DNA of 64,000 nt from Pseudarthrobacter siccitolerans (lineage in GTDB: Bacteria > Actinomycetota > Actinomycetes > Actinomycetales > Micrococcaceae): positions 434,001 through 498,000 of the forward strand of contig NZ_CAQI01000053.1 in the NCBI RefSeq assembly GCF_001046895.1. The letters are read 5' to 3'. This document shows positions 19,000 to 27,491 of the stretch, piece after piece. Position 1 is the first letter of the stretch. Every line of letters starts with the position of its first letter. A program made the position numbers and the translations under genes. The notes under the pieces are model-generated. The model searched no databases. It worked only from the letters and a program-made list of their open reading frames with translations, and was not told the origin of the DNA.

Positions 19000-19170
19000 A
19001 TCGAAAACTACTGCGCTTTTGCCCACCCCGATATACGATCATCGTGCTGGGTCTGTTTTATATCGCCGTGATATTGCGGCTTGCCAGCAGCATTGGACTT
19101 TTTAGAAGCGGTAGAAATTGAACAACAAAGGGCCACTGGGTCATTACTTCGTCAACTGGGGGCGTAGCTA

Positions 19171-20232
19171 ATGTCGGTTCGTGTACAGGCGTGGGGAATC
19201 ATTGCCGCTGTTTTAGCGGATCCGGATCCGTCCGGCGCAGCAGTCCGGCAACGCCTCAGCAAGAGCCTCGATGAGAATCCCGGCGTGCCCGAAAGGGCGT
19301 TGCTGGAGTATCTCCTGGAGACGCGCCGCAGCGACGCAAACACTGTTGAGACGCTGGACAGCGCCAGGAAAATGCGCCTGGAGTCAACCGCCATTCCGCC
19401 GCAGCTCGCTGAACAAATAGACGCGATCCGCAGCATGTCGCGGATCAGCGCCTTGCTTGAGAGCCACATGCTGATGACGGCTTTCCAGCCCATTTACGGG
19501 CTGGCGGACGAAACCGTGGTGGGGGTCGAAGCGTTGTCGCGCTTTGTCAGCGATGACGGCGCGGCTGCTGAATTGTGGTTCGCGGAAGCAGCCGCGGTTG
19601 GCCTGGGTGCAAACCTGGAGTTTTCCGCCCTGGGATCCGCCGCCGCCGCAGCCCGGGACCTTCCGGAGAACCTGTACGTCTCCCTGAACATTTCGCCCAC
19701 GTCGTGCCTGGACCCGCGGCTCCCGGAGCTGTTCGAGCACATCGAGCTTCCCATCAACCGGGTGGTGCTCGAACTGACGGAATCGGTCAGCGACGAGGAG
19801 TACCCGCAGTTCATCGCGGCCATCAATCCGTTGCGCGAGCAGGGCCTGCGCCTCGCTGTTGACGACACCCACCCGGGCGCCGGCGCGCTGAGCCGGATGG
19901 TGCACCTGCGGCCGGACTTTTTGAAGGTGGGCCGGAACGTCATCGGGGATGTGGACAACGACGGCATCCAGCGTGCCCTTGCCGGCTGCCTGGTGGACTT
20001 CGCCGAGCAGATCGGCACCACCCTGATCGCTGAGGGCATCGAGACGGTGGGCGAACTCAAGGTCCTCACGGAGCTGGGCATCAGCGCCGGCCAGGGCTAT
20101 CTCCTGGGCCGGCCCTCCGTCAGGCCGCAGGACTGGGCAAGCTGGAACACCAGGCTGGATATGGACGGCCTGAAGCGCCAGCTCGTAGGCCCTGAACAGG
20201 GCAGCCACGTTCCACCCAAAGAGTCCCGCTGA
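19171..20232 (+). CDS. EAL domain-containing protein (c-di-GMP phosphodiesterase-like)
   Basis: 353 residues. The first 105 residues form an uncharacterised helical domain. The EAL domain follows (VGVEALSRF, LNISP, LELTESV, VDDTHPGAGALSRM, FLKVGRN, AEGIET, GQGYLLG). The metal and catalytic residues are kept, but loop 6, normally DDFGTGYS, reads DDTHPGAG, which in other EAL proteins often marks altered or lost dimer-coupled activity. It could be an effector or a weak enzyme. It lies 171 bases after the GGDEF-EAL gene with its own leader, and it is followed by a strong terminator. Confidence 0.85.
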   Translation: MSVRVQAWGIIAAVLADPDPSGAAVRQRLSKSLDENPGVPERALLEYLLETRRSDANTVETLDSARKMRLESTAIPPQLAEQIDAIRSMSRISALLESHMLMTAFQPIYGLADETVVGVEALSRFVSDDGAAAELWFAEAAAVGLGANLEFSALGSAAAAARDLPENLYVSLNISPTSCLDPRLPELFEHIELPINRVVLELTESVSDEEYPQFIAAINPLREQGLRLAVDDTHPGAGALSRMVHLRPDFLKVGRNVIGDVDNDGIQRALAGCLVDFAEQIGTTLIAEGIETVGELKVLTELGISAGQGYLLGRPSVRPQDWASWNTRLDMDGLKRQLVGPEQGSHVPPKESR

Positions 20233-20256
20233 CCCAAGCGCCATTGACGCAATCAC

Positions 20257-20283
20257 GCTGACCCCAGTTCCCCTGGGGTCAGC
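20257..20283. terminator. Bidirectional hairpin between convergent genes
   Basis: GCTGACCCCAG (20257-20267) pairs perfectly with CTGGGGTCAGC (20273-20283) around a five-base loop. It lies 25 bases after the EAL gene stop and 9 bases before the stop of the convergent small gene, so it can serve both. U tracts are weak on both strands. Confidence 0.7.
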
Positions 20284-20291
20284 CGGCCTGG

Positions 20292-20537
20292 CTACTCGTC
20301 GTGGCCCTGGTCCGCGCTCATCTGGTCCTCGGCCGGCGGCGTCTCGCCGGGAGGAACTCCCCCGCCGGGCTCCAGCCCGGTGACGTTGCCTTCCGCCGGG
20401 TCCGGGTTCGGCGAGCCCGCAGAGTCCCTGCCTCCCTTGGACCCGGCTGGACCTGCGCCTGAGTGACCAGCGGCTGGCTGGTCCTTGCCCGGCTGGTCAG
20501 GATTCGCGGGTTCGTTTTCCGGATGGTAGCTGCTCAC
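20292..20537 (-). CDS. Small acidic protein with GLEPGGGVPPGETPPAE motif (DUF6480-like)
   Basis: 81 residues, disordered, rich in Pro, Gly and Asp. The GLEPGGGVPPGETPPAE stretch near residue 54 is the recognisable core of DUF6480-type proteins as I remember them; the C-terminal membrane helix found in many of those is absent here. The GTG start at 20537 has AGGAAGGA upstream. Divergent from the next small acidic gene. Function unknown. Confidence 0.6.
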   Translation of the reverse strand: MSSYHPENEPANPDQPGKDQPAAGHSGAGPAGSKGGRDSAGSPNPDPAEGNVTGLEPGGGVPPGETPPAEDQMSADQGHDE

Positions 20538-20675
20538 GGTAGTTGTCCTTCCTGTCCGGCCGGGGCCTGTTGCCTCAGCTCTGGACTAATTGTAAGCATG
20601 CTGATAATTCTGGAAGGGTAATGTTCCGGCGATCCACTGGGGGCGCCGGCGCGCGATGTCGGAAGGAGCAGTCAC

Positions 20676-21140
20676 ATGGGTATCGGCGACAGCATCGGCA
20701 AGGCAGCAGAAAACGCCATGGAGGATCTCGCCGGGACAAGCGATCCCGTCGAGAAACGGGATGTTCCTGACCCCTCGGATCCTAACAGCGACGTGGAGGT
20801 CCACTCCTCCCTCAGTGAGGGTTCGAATGCCATGGAAGCCGAGAAGCAAAAAGCCCCTGGGCTGAAGGCAGGAGCCGCTCCGGGTCCGGTATCGGAATCA
20901 CCCTTCGGCGGGGATGTTGATGACCGCCGCGATGACCAGGCAAATGACGACGACGGCGGCCTGGCGGGCAGCGCGTCCGCTCCCGGCGGGGCAGCAGGGT
21001 CAGCAGGCGCCGGCGGGACGGGGAACGTTTCCGGCGTCGCCGGCGGATTGCCGGACAGTAACCCTGACGAACTGCGGGCCGATCCAACCGAAGGCGACCA
21101 GGACCCGTCCACCAGCACGGGCCGGGACCTGAAGGAATAG
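20676..21140 (+). CDS. Acidic disordered protein with CsbD-like N-terminus
   Basis: 154 residues. The start MGIGDSIGKAAENAMEDLAG looks like the first helix of CsbD stress proteins, but the remainder is acidic, glycine-rich and disordered. GGAAGGAG lies about seven bases before the ATG. Composition and neighbours suggest the same class of stress-associated small proteins as at 9.1 and 20.3 kb (inference). No catalytic motif. Confidence 0.6.
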   Translation: MGIGDSIGKAAENAMEDLAGTSDPVEKRDVPDPSDPNSDVEVHSSLSEGSNAMEAEKQKAPGLKAGAAPGPVSESPFGGDVDDRRDDQANDDDGGLAGSASAPGGAAGSAGAGGTGNVSGVAGGLPDSNPDELRADPTEGDQDPSTSTGRDLKE

Positions 21141-21144
21141 CCGG

Positions 21145-21957
21145 TCAGTCCGGCTCCCCGCCCCGCCACTCACCGCGTTCGAGGAGCACGTCGCGGAGCA
21201 GGTCCGCGCGGTCGGTGACGAGTCCATCGACGCCCAGTTCCAGCAGGCGGCGCATCTGAGCGGGATCGTTGATGGTCCAGACGTGGACCATCAACCCCAG
21301 CCCGTGGGCGCGCCGGATAAAGCCGGGTGTGACAACTTCGATGCCGCTCCTGCGCGCAGGTACTTGGAGCGCCTGGACGTTCCAGAGGATCCGGCGCATG
21401 GTCCAGCGGAAAACTGGCCCGGGCAATACCCGCCCCAGCACAACAAACAAGGCCACGGGCACTACGCCGGCCGACGACGCGACCGGCCGGCTCAGCCGCT
21501 TCAGGACCGCCCGCCGCCGCCGTTCAGAAAAGCTGGTGACCAGCACCCGGTGGTGCGCCTGGTGGCGTTCGATGGCCGCGGCAAGGCTTGCGACCGAGTT
21601 CCGGTCCTTGACGTCGACGTTGAGGCGCACGCCGGGCAGCCCGCCAATAAGGTCGTCGAAGGTGGGCACGGGCTCGCGTCCGCCGATCTGCGCCCGTGCC
21701 ACGTCGGCAGCGGCCAGGTCCGCGACCCGGCCGGTCCCGTCGGTCACCCTGTCCAGTGTGTCGTCATGGAAAACGAACACCACGCCGTCCGCGGTGGTGT
21801 GGACGTCCGTCTCGAGGTACTGGTAACCGAGCTCGACGGCGGCGCGGAACGCTGCCATGGAGTTCTCCAGCCCTTCCCGGGAAAAGCCGCGATGGGCCAT
21901 GGCAACCGGCAGCTGCCGCCCGCTGGCGTCAGGGCTGGCAAAGAACGGCAAGGTCAC
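21145..21957 (-). CDS. Glycerophosphodiester phosphodiesterase family protein
   Basis: 270 residues from the GTG at 21957. Hydrolyses glycerophosphodiesters to glycerol-3-phosphate and alcohol in known relatives. Motifs: AHRGFSREGLENSMAAF (catalytic His and NS metal site), YLETDVHTTADGVVFVFHDDTLDR (E, D, second His), and VDVKD. The last third has TPGFIRRAHGLGLMVHVWTIND, the usual barrel end. No signal peptide; a hydrophobic stretch VVPVALFVVLGRVL near residue 165 may be an insertion. The longer open frame upstream to 22227 overlaps another gene and is rejected as coding. Confidence 0.88.
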   Translation of the reverse strand: MTLPFFASPDASGRQLPVAMAHRGFSREGLENSMAAFRAAVELGYQYLETDVHTTADGVVFVFHDDTLDRVTDGTGRVADLAAADVARAQIGGREPVPTFDDLIGGLPGVRLNVDVKDRNSVASLAAAIERHQAHHRVLVTSFSERRRRAVLKRLSRPVASSAGVVPVALFVVLGRVLPGPVFRWTMRRILWNVQALQVPARRSGIEVVTPGFIRRAHGLGLMVHVWTINDPAQMRRLLELGVDGLVTDRADLLRDVLLERGEWRGGEPD

Positions 21958-22006
21958 CCTGCGAGCGTACCCGAGCCGGGAGGCGGCGGGACCTTGCCGC
22001 CACCGC

Positions 22007-22255
22007 TCAGCCTTCTTCCGGAAGAATCTCCACGCCGTCGCTGCAGTGCAGCAGCGTTCGCCCGCGGCCGCCGTCGAGGTTGACCCATACCGCAGAGTGG
22101 TCCCCGGTGACGGCGTCCACCAGGCCGCCGGTTTCGAAGCCGGGTGTGAGCACCACCCGGACGCGGTCACCCTCCCGCAGCTGCTTCCAGTGCGGAGCCG
22201 GTGTTGCCGTGTGTAGCGGCGCATCAACGGCGCTGGGTTTTGCGTTTCGTGCCAT
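22007..22255 (-). CDS. Small hypothetical protein (SH3/KOW-like)
   Basis: 82 residues. LREGDRVRVVLTPGFETGGLVDAVTGDHSAVWVNLDGGRGRTLLHCSDGVEILP reads like a small beta-barrel of the KOW/SH3 kind. AAGGGG sits six bases before the ATG. It lies just upstream of the GDPD gene on the same strand with about 50 bases between, so co-transcription is possible. Function unknown. Confidence 0.65.
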   Translation of the reverse strand: MARNAKPSAVDAPLHTATPAPHWKQLREGDRVRVVLTPGFETGGLVDAVTGDHSAVWVNLDGGRGRTLLHCSDGVEILPEEG

Positions 22256-22352
22256 CGTTTACCCCTTGAGCCAAAAAGGGGAGGTGTCGCCCCCTGCCTC
22301 CACCGTAAGGAACAAAGGTGAACGCCAGGTGAGCGTAACCTGTGAAAAGACC

Positions 22353-23174
22353 TCAGGGAAGCTGGACGCCAAGCGAAGCGAGCCTTGCCTCCAGGACCTG
22401 GGCCACGCCGTCGTCGTCAAAATGCGGTGCCTGCTGCCCCGCAGCCAGGATGGCTTCCGGATGACCGCTGGCCATCGCATAGCCATGGCCGGCCCAGCGG
22501 AGCATCTCGATATCGTTTGGCATGTCGCCGAAGGCCACAACGTCAGCCGCGTCTATGCCCAGCGAGGTGGCGTATTCCGCCAGCGTGACCGCCTTGTTGA
22601 CGCCTGGAAGGCAGAGCTCGAGCATGGCCACGCCCGGTGACGAGTGGGTAACTGCCGCCAGATGTCCGACGGCGGGCCGCACCTCCGCGAGGAAGTCGTC
22701 CGGGGTGCCCTCCCGCACGATTGCCAGGAACTTCACCACCGAATCATCCGTGGCGAGCGTTTCGGCGAGCGGCGCCGGGGTGAACTCGCTGAGGAGTTCA
22801 CTGGACCCGTTTTCAATGAAGCCCGGTTCAAGGTGGAAACCGGTCAGTGTTTCCGCGGCGAACAGGGCGGCCGGGCGGAGCTCCTTGATGATGCGGCGGA
22901 CCTCCAGCACGGTATCGATGGCCAGGGTGCGGGCGGAGACCAGCTGTTCGGTTTCGAGGTCCCAGACCACGGCGCCGTTGGAGCAGATGACGGTGCCGGT
23001 GTGGCCCAGCCGGTCCTGCAGTGGGTGCAGCCAGCGCGGCGGACGGCCGGTAACAAAAACGAGTTCGACGCCGGCGTCGCGGCAGGCGTGGAAGGCGCGG
23101 ACGGTGCGGTCACTGATTTTTCCGTCGTGTCCAAGGATCGTTCCGTCAATATCGCTCGCTACCAACCGCATCAT
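22353..23174 (-). CDS. HAD family hydrolase (Cof type)
   Basis: 273 residues. Motif I VASDIDGTIL (nucleophile Asp), motif II VFVTGRPP, a conserved Lys near NKAVTLAEYA and motif IV GDMPNDIEML place it in the Cof-like HAD IIB group, which dephosphorylates sugar phosphates and cofactors such as FMN-type compounds. The gene follows the broken monooxygenase gene by six bases in the same direction, so it probably shares the ribA-headed transcript. A flavin-phosphate substrate would fit that context, but it is only an inference. Confidence 0.87.
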   Translation of the reverse strand: MMRLVASDIDGTILGHDGKISDRTVRAFHACRDAGVELVFVTGRPPRWLHPLQDRLGHTGTVICSNGAVVWDLETEQLVSARTLAIDTVLEVRRIIKELRPAALFAAETLTGFHLEPGFIENGSSELLSEFTPAPLAETLATDDSVVKFLAIVREGTPDDFLAEVRPAVGHLAAVTHSSPGVAMLELCLPGVNKAVTLAEYATSLGIDAADVVAFGDMPNDIEMLRWAGHGYAMASGHPEAILAAGQQAPHFDDDGVAQVLEARLASLGVQLP

Positions 23175-23180
23175 GCAAGT

Positions 23181-24454
23181 CTACGTGGCTGTCCCCTGCT
23201 GGAAGCTTGCGAGGGTGAGCCCCAGGCCCAGGAGGCCTCGGCCTGCCTGCTCAAGGATCGGATCGGTGGCCAGTGTCGGATGGTTGAGCAGGACGCTGAC
23301 GTCGCGCTGGATCCGCTGGAGGGGATGTGCAAGCCGGTGGGCGCTGCCGCCGGAGCCGGCCATGATCATGGTGACAGCCTGCGCGGACGCCTCGCCGCTC
23401 AGGGCAAAGGACAACCGGTATTGCGCCTTTTCCTCCTCGGTCATTCCCGCGCCCGATACCTGCCCCGGATGCCGCCGGTGGGAAGCTGCCAAACGCGCCG
23501 CAGCCGTGCGGTTGTGACCAGCCCGTACGCCTGGGCATACCGGGCCTGTGCGAGCGGCGAATCACCCTGGCGGTTCTCCACCGTGTTCTTGACCTTGCGC
23601 TTGAGCATCTGTCCGCGGAACAGTTCCAGGGCATATTCCGCCGCGCCCAGGGCAGCGGACGGTGCCACGATGTTCAGGAGCGTGGCCATGGTCGTATGGA
23701 TCATTGGATCCGGATGGATCCGGCTGCCGGGATTGTCCGCAGCGGCCAGGAGCGACCACTCCACGGCCCTGTGGGCGGGAACGAACAGCCCCTCGGCATG
23801 GATGTCATTGCTCCCGGTGCCCCTAAGGCCGGCGGTGTGCCACGTGTCCACCACCTCCACATCATCAATGGGAACGAGGCACTGCAGCCGGACTTTGCTG
23901 CGCCCGGGCCGGTTGTGTTCAACTGCCAGAAGTGCCCACTGTGAGTGCAGCACTCCCGAGGCGAAGCTCCAGCGGCCGGTGATACGGAACCCACCGGGCA
24001 CCTGCTCGGCAATACCAGGCGGCGCGCCGGTAGCGGCGGCCAGAGGATCGGGGCCCTCCGCGAAGACTTCATCCTGGGCCTCCTTGGGCCAGCGGGCGAG
24101 CATCCAGACGTGCTCGATCAGGTGCCCAGCGTTCCAGGCAGTGGAAGGGCAGCCCTGCGCCAGCCGGCGCACCACCTCGACGTAGGTTTCCACGCCCATG
24201 CCGTATCCGCCCACCCCCTTGGGCGCGAGGATTTTGAAGACGCCCGCCTCCTGCAGCTCAGCCATGGTGCTCTCGGGGATCCGCCGGAGGCGTTCCGTTT
24301 CCTCGGCACGCTCCCGCAGCGCGGGAATGAGGGCATCCACCCTGGCCAGCAGTTCTTCGTGGCTGGGGATGTGCCCGTGCACTTCGCTCAAAGCATGGAA
24401 GCCGGCATCAAGGTCCAACGCCGCAATCGCGGGGTCGTCAAGAAAAATTGTCAT
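23181..24454 (-). pseudogene. Acyl-CoA dehydrogenase-fold flavin-dependent monooxygenase, frameshifted
   Basis: The first 310 or so residues (from ATG 24454) are a good acyl-CoA dehydrogenase/group D flavin monooxygenase: LAPKGVGGYGMGVETYVEVVRRLAQGCPSTAWNAGH, GRWSFASGVLHSQWALL, WHTAGLRGTGSNDIHAEGLFVP. This frame then runs into atypical residues and stops at 23441. The missing C-terminal domain (RLSFALSGEASAQAVTMIMAGSGGSAHRL, HPLQRIQRDVSVLL, then GLTLASF) continues in another frame to 23181. A single indel near 23480-23500 explains both. It may be a true decay, a recent error or a sequencing artefact. The upstream neighbour ribA supplies flavin precursor, consistent with a flavin-using enzyme. 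Confidence 0.75.
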
Positions 24455-24483
24455 GTGCGGTCCTGTTCGGAAAATGGCCGGGC

Positions 24484-25188
24484 TCAGGCGGGCAGGTTCA
24501 GCGTGTGCCCGGTGTGGTCCCGCTTGGCTGCCAGGTAGCGGTGGTTGGCTGCGGAGAGGTGCACGCCGGTGGGAACCTGCTCGGCGACGCTGATGCCGTG
24601 GCTGCTGAGTTGCGCCGCCTTATCCGGGTTGTTGCTCAACAGCCGGATGGAGTCCACGCCCAGGGTGGTAAGCATCTGGGCGGCAGCAGTGTAGTCCCGC
24701 TCGTCCTCGCCGTGCCCCAGGGCCACGTTGGCTTCGTAGGTATCCAGGCCCGTGTCCTGGAGTGCATAGGCATCCAGCTTTGCGTAGAGACCAATTCCGC
24801 GGCCTTCCTGCCGGAGGTAGAGAAGGAAGCCGCCGGTGGCTGCAACTGCGTCGACGCCTTCGCGAAGCTGGGGACCGCAGTCGCAGCGTTCACTGCCAAA
24901 AACGTCTCCGGTGAGGCATTCACTGTGAAGCCGGACCAGCGGCGCCGGGCGCCCGGGTCCCTGTTGCAGCAATGCCTGTTCCCATTCCCCCAGCGCCAGG
25001 AGCAGGTGCTCTTTGCCATCAGCCAGTCCATGGAAGGTCATAACGTCGGCCGGGACTGTGAATCCGTCGTCGAACCGAAGCGGCACCGAAACCTGGCTCC
25101 GGACGCTGACCTTGGGCCCCGCCCCTTCACCCCACCCGCTGGCGGCGCCGGGAAAGCGGGGGACGTGCTGGTGAAGGGTTGTGGTCAT
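24484..25188 (-). CDS. ribA: GTP cyclohydrolase II, stand-alone
   Basis: 234 residues. Converts GTP to 2,5-diamino-6-ribosylamino-pyrimidinone 5'-phosphate, the first step of riboflavin synthesis. The zinc site is CLTGDVFGSERCDCG, and LRQEGRGIGLYAKLDAYALQD and the NNPDK segment are the family core. It lacks the RibB domain that actinobacterial housekeeping RibBA fusions usually carry, so this is probably a second, pathway-dedicated copy. It heads a unit with the frameshifted flavin enzyme 29 bases downstream. Two palindromic sites lie just upstream of its start. Confidence 0.92.
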   Translation of the reverse strand: MTTTLHQHVPRFPGAASGWGEGAGPKVSVRSQVSVPLRFDDGFTVPADVMTFHGLADGKEHLLLALGEWEQALLQQGPGRPAPLVRLHSECLTGDVFGSERCDCGPQLREGVDAVAATGGFLLYLRQEGRGIGLYAKLDAYALQDTGLDTYEANVALGHGEDERDYTAAAQMLTTLGVDSIRLLSNNPDKAAQLSSHGISVAEQVPTGVHLSAANHRYLAAKRDHTGHTLNLPA

Positions 25189-25207
25189 GTCATTTCCTAG
25201 GGGCTTG

Positions 25208-25255
25208 GTTGAGTCTTCAACTAACCATACGTCCTATTGCTTGAAGCTTCAAGCA
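25208..25255. promoter_or_regulatory. Palindromic operator candidates upstream of ribA
   Basis: TGCTTGAAGCTTCAAGCA at 25238-25255 is an 18-bp perfect palindrome. A weaker relative, GTTGA-GTCT-TCAAC, lies at 25208-25221. Both share a TTGA...TCAA pattern, as expected for a dimeric regulator of MarR or similar type. They sit 20-67 bases upstream of the ribA ATG, where a repressor would act. The identity of the regulator is unknown; the IclR gene on the other side is one candidate. Confidence 0.6.
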
Positions 25256-25279
25256 TTTTCGTGAAATGACAGCAGGATC

Positions 25280-26101
25280 TCAGGCTTCCGCTGGAACTCC
25301 TTGCCTCGGGCCGGTACCACCCAGCCTGGCCGTGACTTTCGCCGCCGCGGCGGCACACGATTCGCCAAGTGCCTGCAGCCGGTCCTGGGACACCCGGAAC
25401 CGCGGGGCCGGGATCAGCACGGCGGCCACAATCTCGCCGCGGTGGTCGAAGACGGGGGCAGCGAGCCCCACTTCGTCTATGGAGGTTTCACCGTAATTGA
25501 TGGCCCAGCCGCGACGGGCGTCGTCCTTCAACCGGACCAGGTAGGCGTCCAGGCTGGGTTCGTCCAGGCCGGGGTAGGTAATGGCGCCGCTGCTGAGGAG
25601 GGACCGGACGCGGGGTTCGGGTTCCTGGGCGAGGAAGACCTGCACGGAAGCACTGAAGGCGTCACTGTAACGGGCGCCCAAAGGCGTGGTGTGCTTGATC
25701 TGGTGGCGGCTCGCGATCTGCTCCACGCAGATCGATTCATCGCCGCTCCACACCATCAGGGCACTGGTTTCGCCGGTTTGCTCGGACAGCTCGCGGAGCA
25801 CGGGGTAGGCCACGCGGCGCTCCTCCAGCTCCGCCAGCAGCGGTCCTGCCACGGCAATCAGCCCGAGTCCCAGCCGGAACCGGCGCGTCTCGGCATCGCG
25901 TTCCACCAGATGCTCCTGCTCGAAGGTGGCCAGGATCCTGGAGACCGTGCTTTTGTGCAGGCCTACGCGGTTGGCGATCTCGGTGACCCCGAGGAGCGGT
26001 TCGTCCGCAGTGAAGGTCCGGAGGACGGCAACCGCGTTGACGATGACGGAAGCGCCCTTGGTGTCGCCGTTGGCTGTGCTCTCGGATGCTGTTGCGCTCA
26101 T
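25280..26101 (-). CDS. IclR family transcriptional regulator
   Basis: 273 residues from ATG 26101. N-terminal winged HTH (GVTEIANRVGLHKSTVSRILATFEQEHLVERD) and a C-terminal effector domain (YPVLRELSEQTGETSALMVW, INYGETSIDEVGLAAPVFDHRGEIVAAVLI). IclR proteins often control catabolic operons and bind their substrate. It lies downstream of creatinase past a terminator and upstream of ribA. Its location between two catabolic units means it could regulate creatinase, the ribA unit or both; position alone favours creatinase, and this is inference. Confidence 0.9.
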   Translation of the reverse strand: MSATASESTANGDTKGASVIVNAVAVLRTFTADEPLLGVTEIANRVGLHKSTVSRILATFEQEHLVERDAETRRFRLGLGLIAVAGPLLAELEERRVAYPVLRELSEQTGETSALMVWSGDESICVEQIASRHQIKHTTPLGARYSDAFSASVQVFLAQEPEPRVRSLLSSGAITYPGLDEPSLDAYLVRLKDDARRGWAINYGETSIDEVGLAAPVFDHRGEIVAAVLIPAPRFRVSQDRLQALGESCAAAAAKVTARLGGTGPRQGVPAEA

Positions 26102-26133
26102 GATGTAAACCATCATTCCCTAGTGGGGGCCGA

Positions 26134-26163
26134 AAGCGGCGCCGGCAGGTGCCGGCGCCGCTT
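26134..26163 (-). terminator. Terminator hairpin downstream of creatinase
   Basis: AAGCGGCGCCGGC (26134-26146) pairs perfectly with GCCGGCGCCGCTT (26151-26163) around a four-base loop, 18 bases past the creatinase stop on the minus strand. A 13-bp all-matched GC stem of this kind is a strong intrinsic-type terminator even though the following U tract is short. Confidence 0.8.
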
Positions 26164-26180
26164 CGGGTGTTGGTAATGCG

Positions 26181-27434
26181 TCAGGCTCCGATGATGTTGT
26201 ACTCGGGGCCGAACGGGAACTTGGTGATGTTCTCCGCACCGTCCTCCCCCACCACCAGGATGTCGTGTTCGCGGTAGCCGCCGGCGCCCGGCTGCCCGTC
26301 CAGGACCGTGATCATCGGTTCCATGGAAACCACCATGCCCGGTTCCAGCACAGTGTCGATGTCTTCGCGCAGTTCGAGCCCGGCTTCCCGGCCGTAGTAG
26401 TGGCTGAGGACGCCGAAGGAGTGCCCGTAGCCGAAGGTGCGGTTGGCCAGCAGGCCGTGACCGACGTAGATCTCGTTCAGCTCGGCGGCAATGTCCTTGC
26501 AGACGGCGCCGGGCTTGATGAGCTCCAGCCCGCGCTTGTGCACCTCCACGTTGATGTTCCACAGCTCCAGTGAGCGGGCATCCGGTTCGCCGTAGAACAG
26601 GGTTCGCTCGAGGGCGGTGTAGTAGCCGGACGTCATGGGGAAGCAGTTCAGGGACAGGATGTCGTGTTCCTGGATCTTGCGGGTGGTGGCCCAGTTGTGG
26701 GCGCCGTCAGTGTTGATGCCCGACTGGAACCACACCCAGGTATCGCGGATCTCCGAGTTGGGGAAGGTCCGGGCGATCTCGTGGACCATGGCCTCGGTGC
26801 CGATCAGGGCCACCTCGTATTCGGTGATGCCGGCCGTGATGGCGTTGCGGATGGCCTCGCCGCCCAGGTCGCCGATGCGTGCGCCGTGCTTGATGACTTC
26901 AATTTCTTCCGCTGACTTGATCATGCGCTGGCGCATGGCGGCCTGGGCCACGTCCACCAGGGTTGCCGACGCGAATGCGGCCTGGATCTTGTTGCGGTTG
27001 TCCAGCGGCAGCGAGTCGTCTTCTACGCCGAGGCGGCGCGGGTTGATGCCGCGGGTGCGCAGCACTTCCTGGATGGCAAAGATGTAGTTGTCCCGCCGCC
27101 AGTCCGTGTAGATGATGTTGTCGCCGTAGCTGCGGCGCCAGGGCATCCCGGCGTCGATGTTTGCTGTCACGGTGACGTTGTCATCCTTGGTGACCACCAT
27201 GGCGTAGGAACGCCCGAAGGTGGTGAACAGGAAGTCGGAGTAGTACTTGATGGAGTGGTAGCTGGTCAGGACGACGGCGTCCAGTTCCTTCTCGGCCATG
27301 ATGCGACGGAGGCCCGCGAGGCGCCGCTCGAACTCGGTGCCGGAGAACGTGAGGCTGACTTTCTCGCCGTTTTTGAGTACCTTCAGGCGCTCCAGTTCGG
27401 CCACGGACGTTGCGTTCTCGGTGGTGATGGTCAT
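26181..27434 (-). CDS. Creatinase (creatine amidinohydrolase)
   Basis: 417 residues. Splits creatine to sarcosine and urea. From memory of the Pseudomonas enzyme, long blocks agree: LTSYHSIKYYSDFLFTTFGR, IDAGMPWRRSYGDNIIYTDWRRDNY, MRQRMIKSAEEIEVIKHGARIGD, WFQSGINTDGAHNWATTRK, LSLNCFPMTSGYYTALERTLF, TFGYGHSFGVLSHYYGREAGL and VLEPGMVVSMEPMI. It has the M24 'pita-bread' fold but needs no metal in the known enzyme. The ATG at 27434 gives a normal length. The MHS transporter gene lies 57 bases upstream on the same strand, so the two form an operon that supplies sarcosine to the sox genes at the right end. Confidence 0.93.
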   Translation of the reverse strand: MTITTENATSVAELERLKVLKNGEKVSLTFSGTEFERRLAGLRRIMAEKELDAVVLTSYHSIKYYSDFLFTTFGRSYAMVVTKDDNVTVTANIDAGMPWRRSYGDNIIYTDWRRDNYIFAIQEVLRTRGINPRRLGVEDDSLPLDNRNKIQAAFASATLVDVAQAAMRQRMIKSAEEIEVIKHGARIGDLGGEAIRNAITAGITEYEVALIGTEAMVHEIARTFPNSEIRDTWVWFQSGINTDGAHNWATTRKIQEHDILSLNCFPMTSGYYTALERTLFYGEPDARSLELWNINVEVHKRGLELIKPGAVCKDIAAELNEIYVGHGLLANRTFGYGHSFGVLSHYYGREAGLELREDIDTVLEPGMVVSMEPMITVLDGQPGAGGYREHDILVVGEDGAENITKFPFGPEYNIIGA

Positions 27435-27491
27435 CGTAATGATGCCTTTCTGTTGATGCATTTCTTGGGTGAGGTTGGTCTGGAAGGGAAG

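Noticed and set aside
20816..20836. GGTTCGAATGCC as a tRNA T-loop
   Set aside because: No acceptor stem or anticodon arm can be drawn around it, and it lies inside a coding frame.
21958..22227. Extension of the GDPD gene on the minus strand
   Set aside because: It overlaps the better-supported small gene at 22007-22255 and has an atypical, Arg-rich composition.
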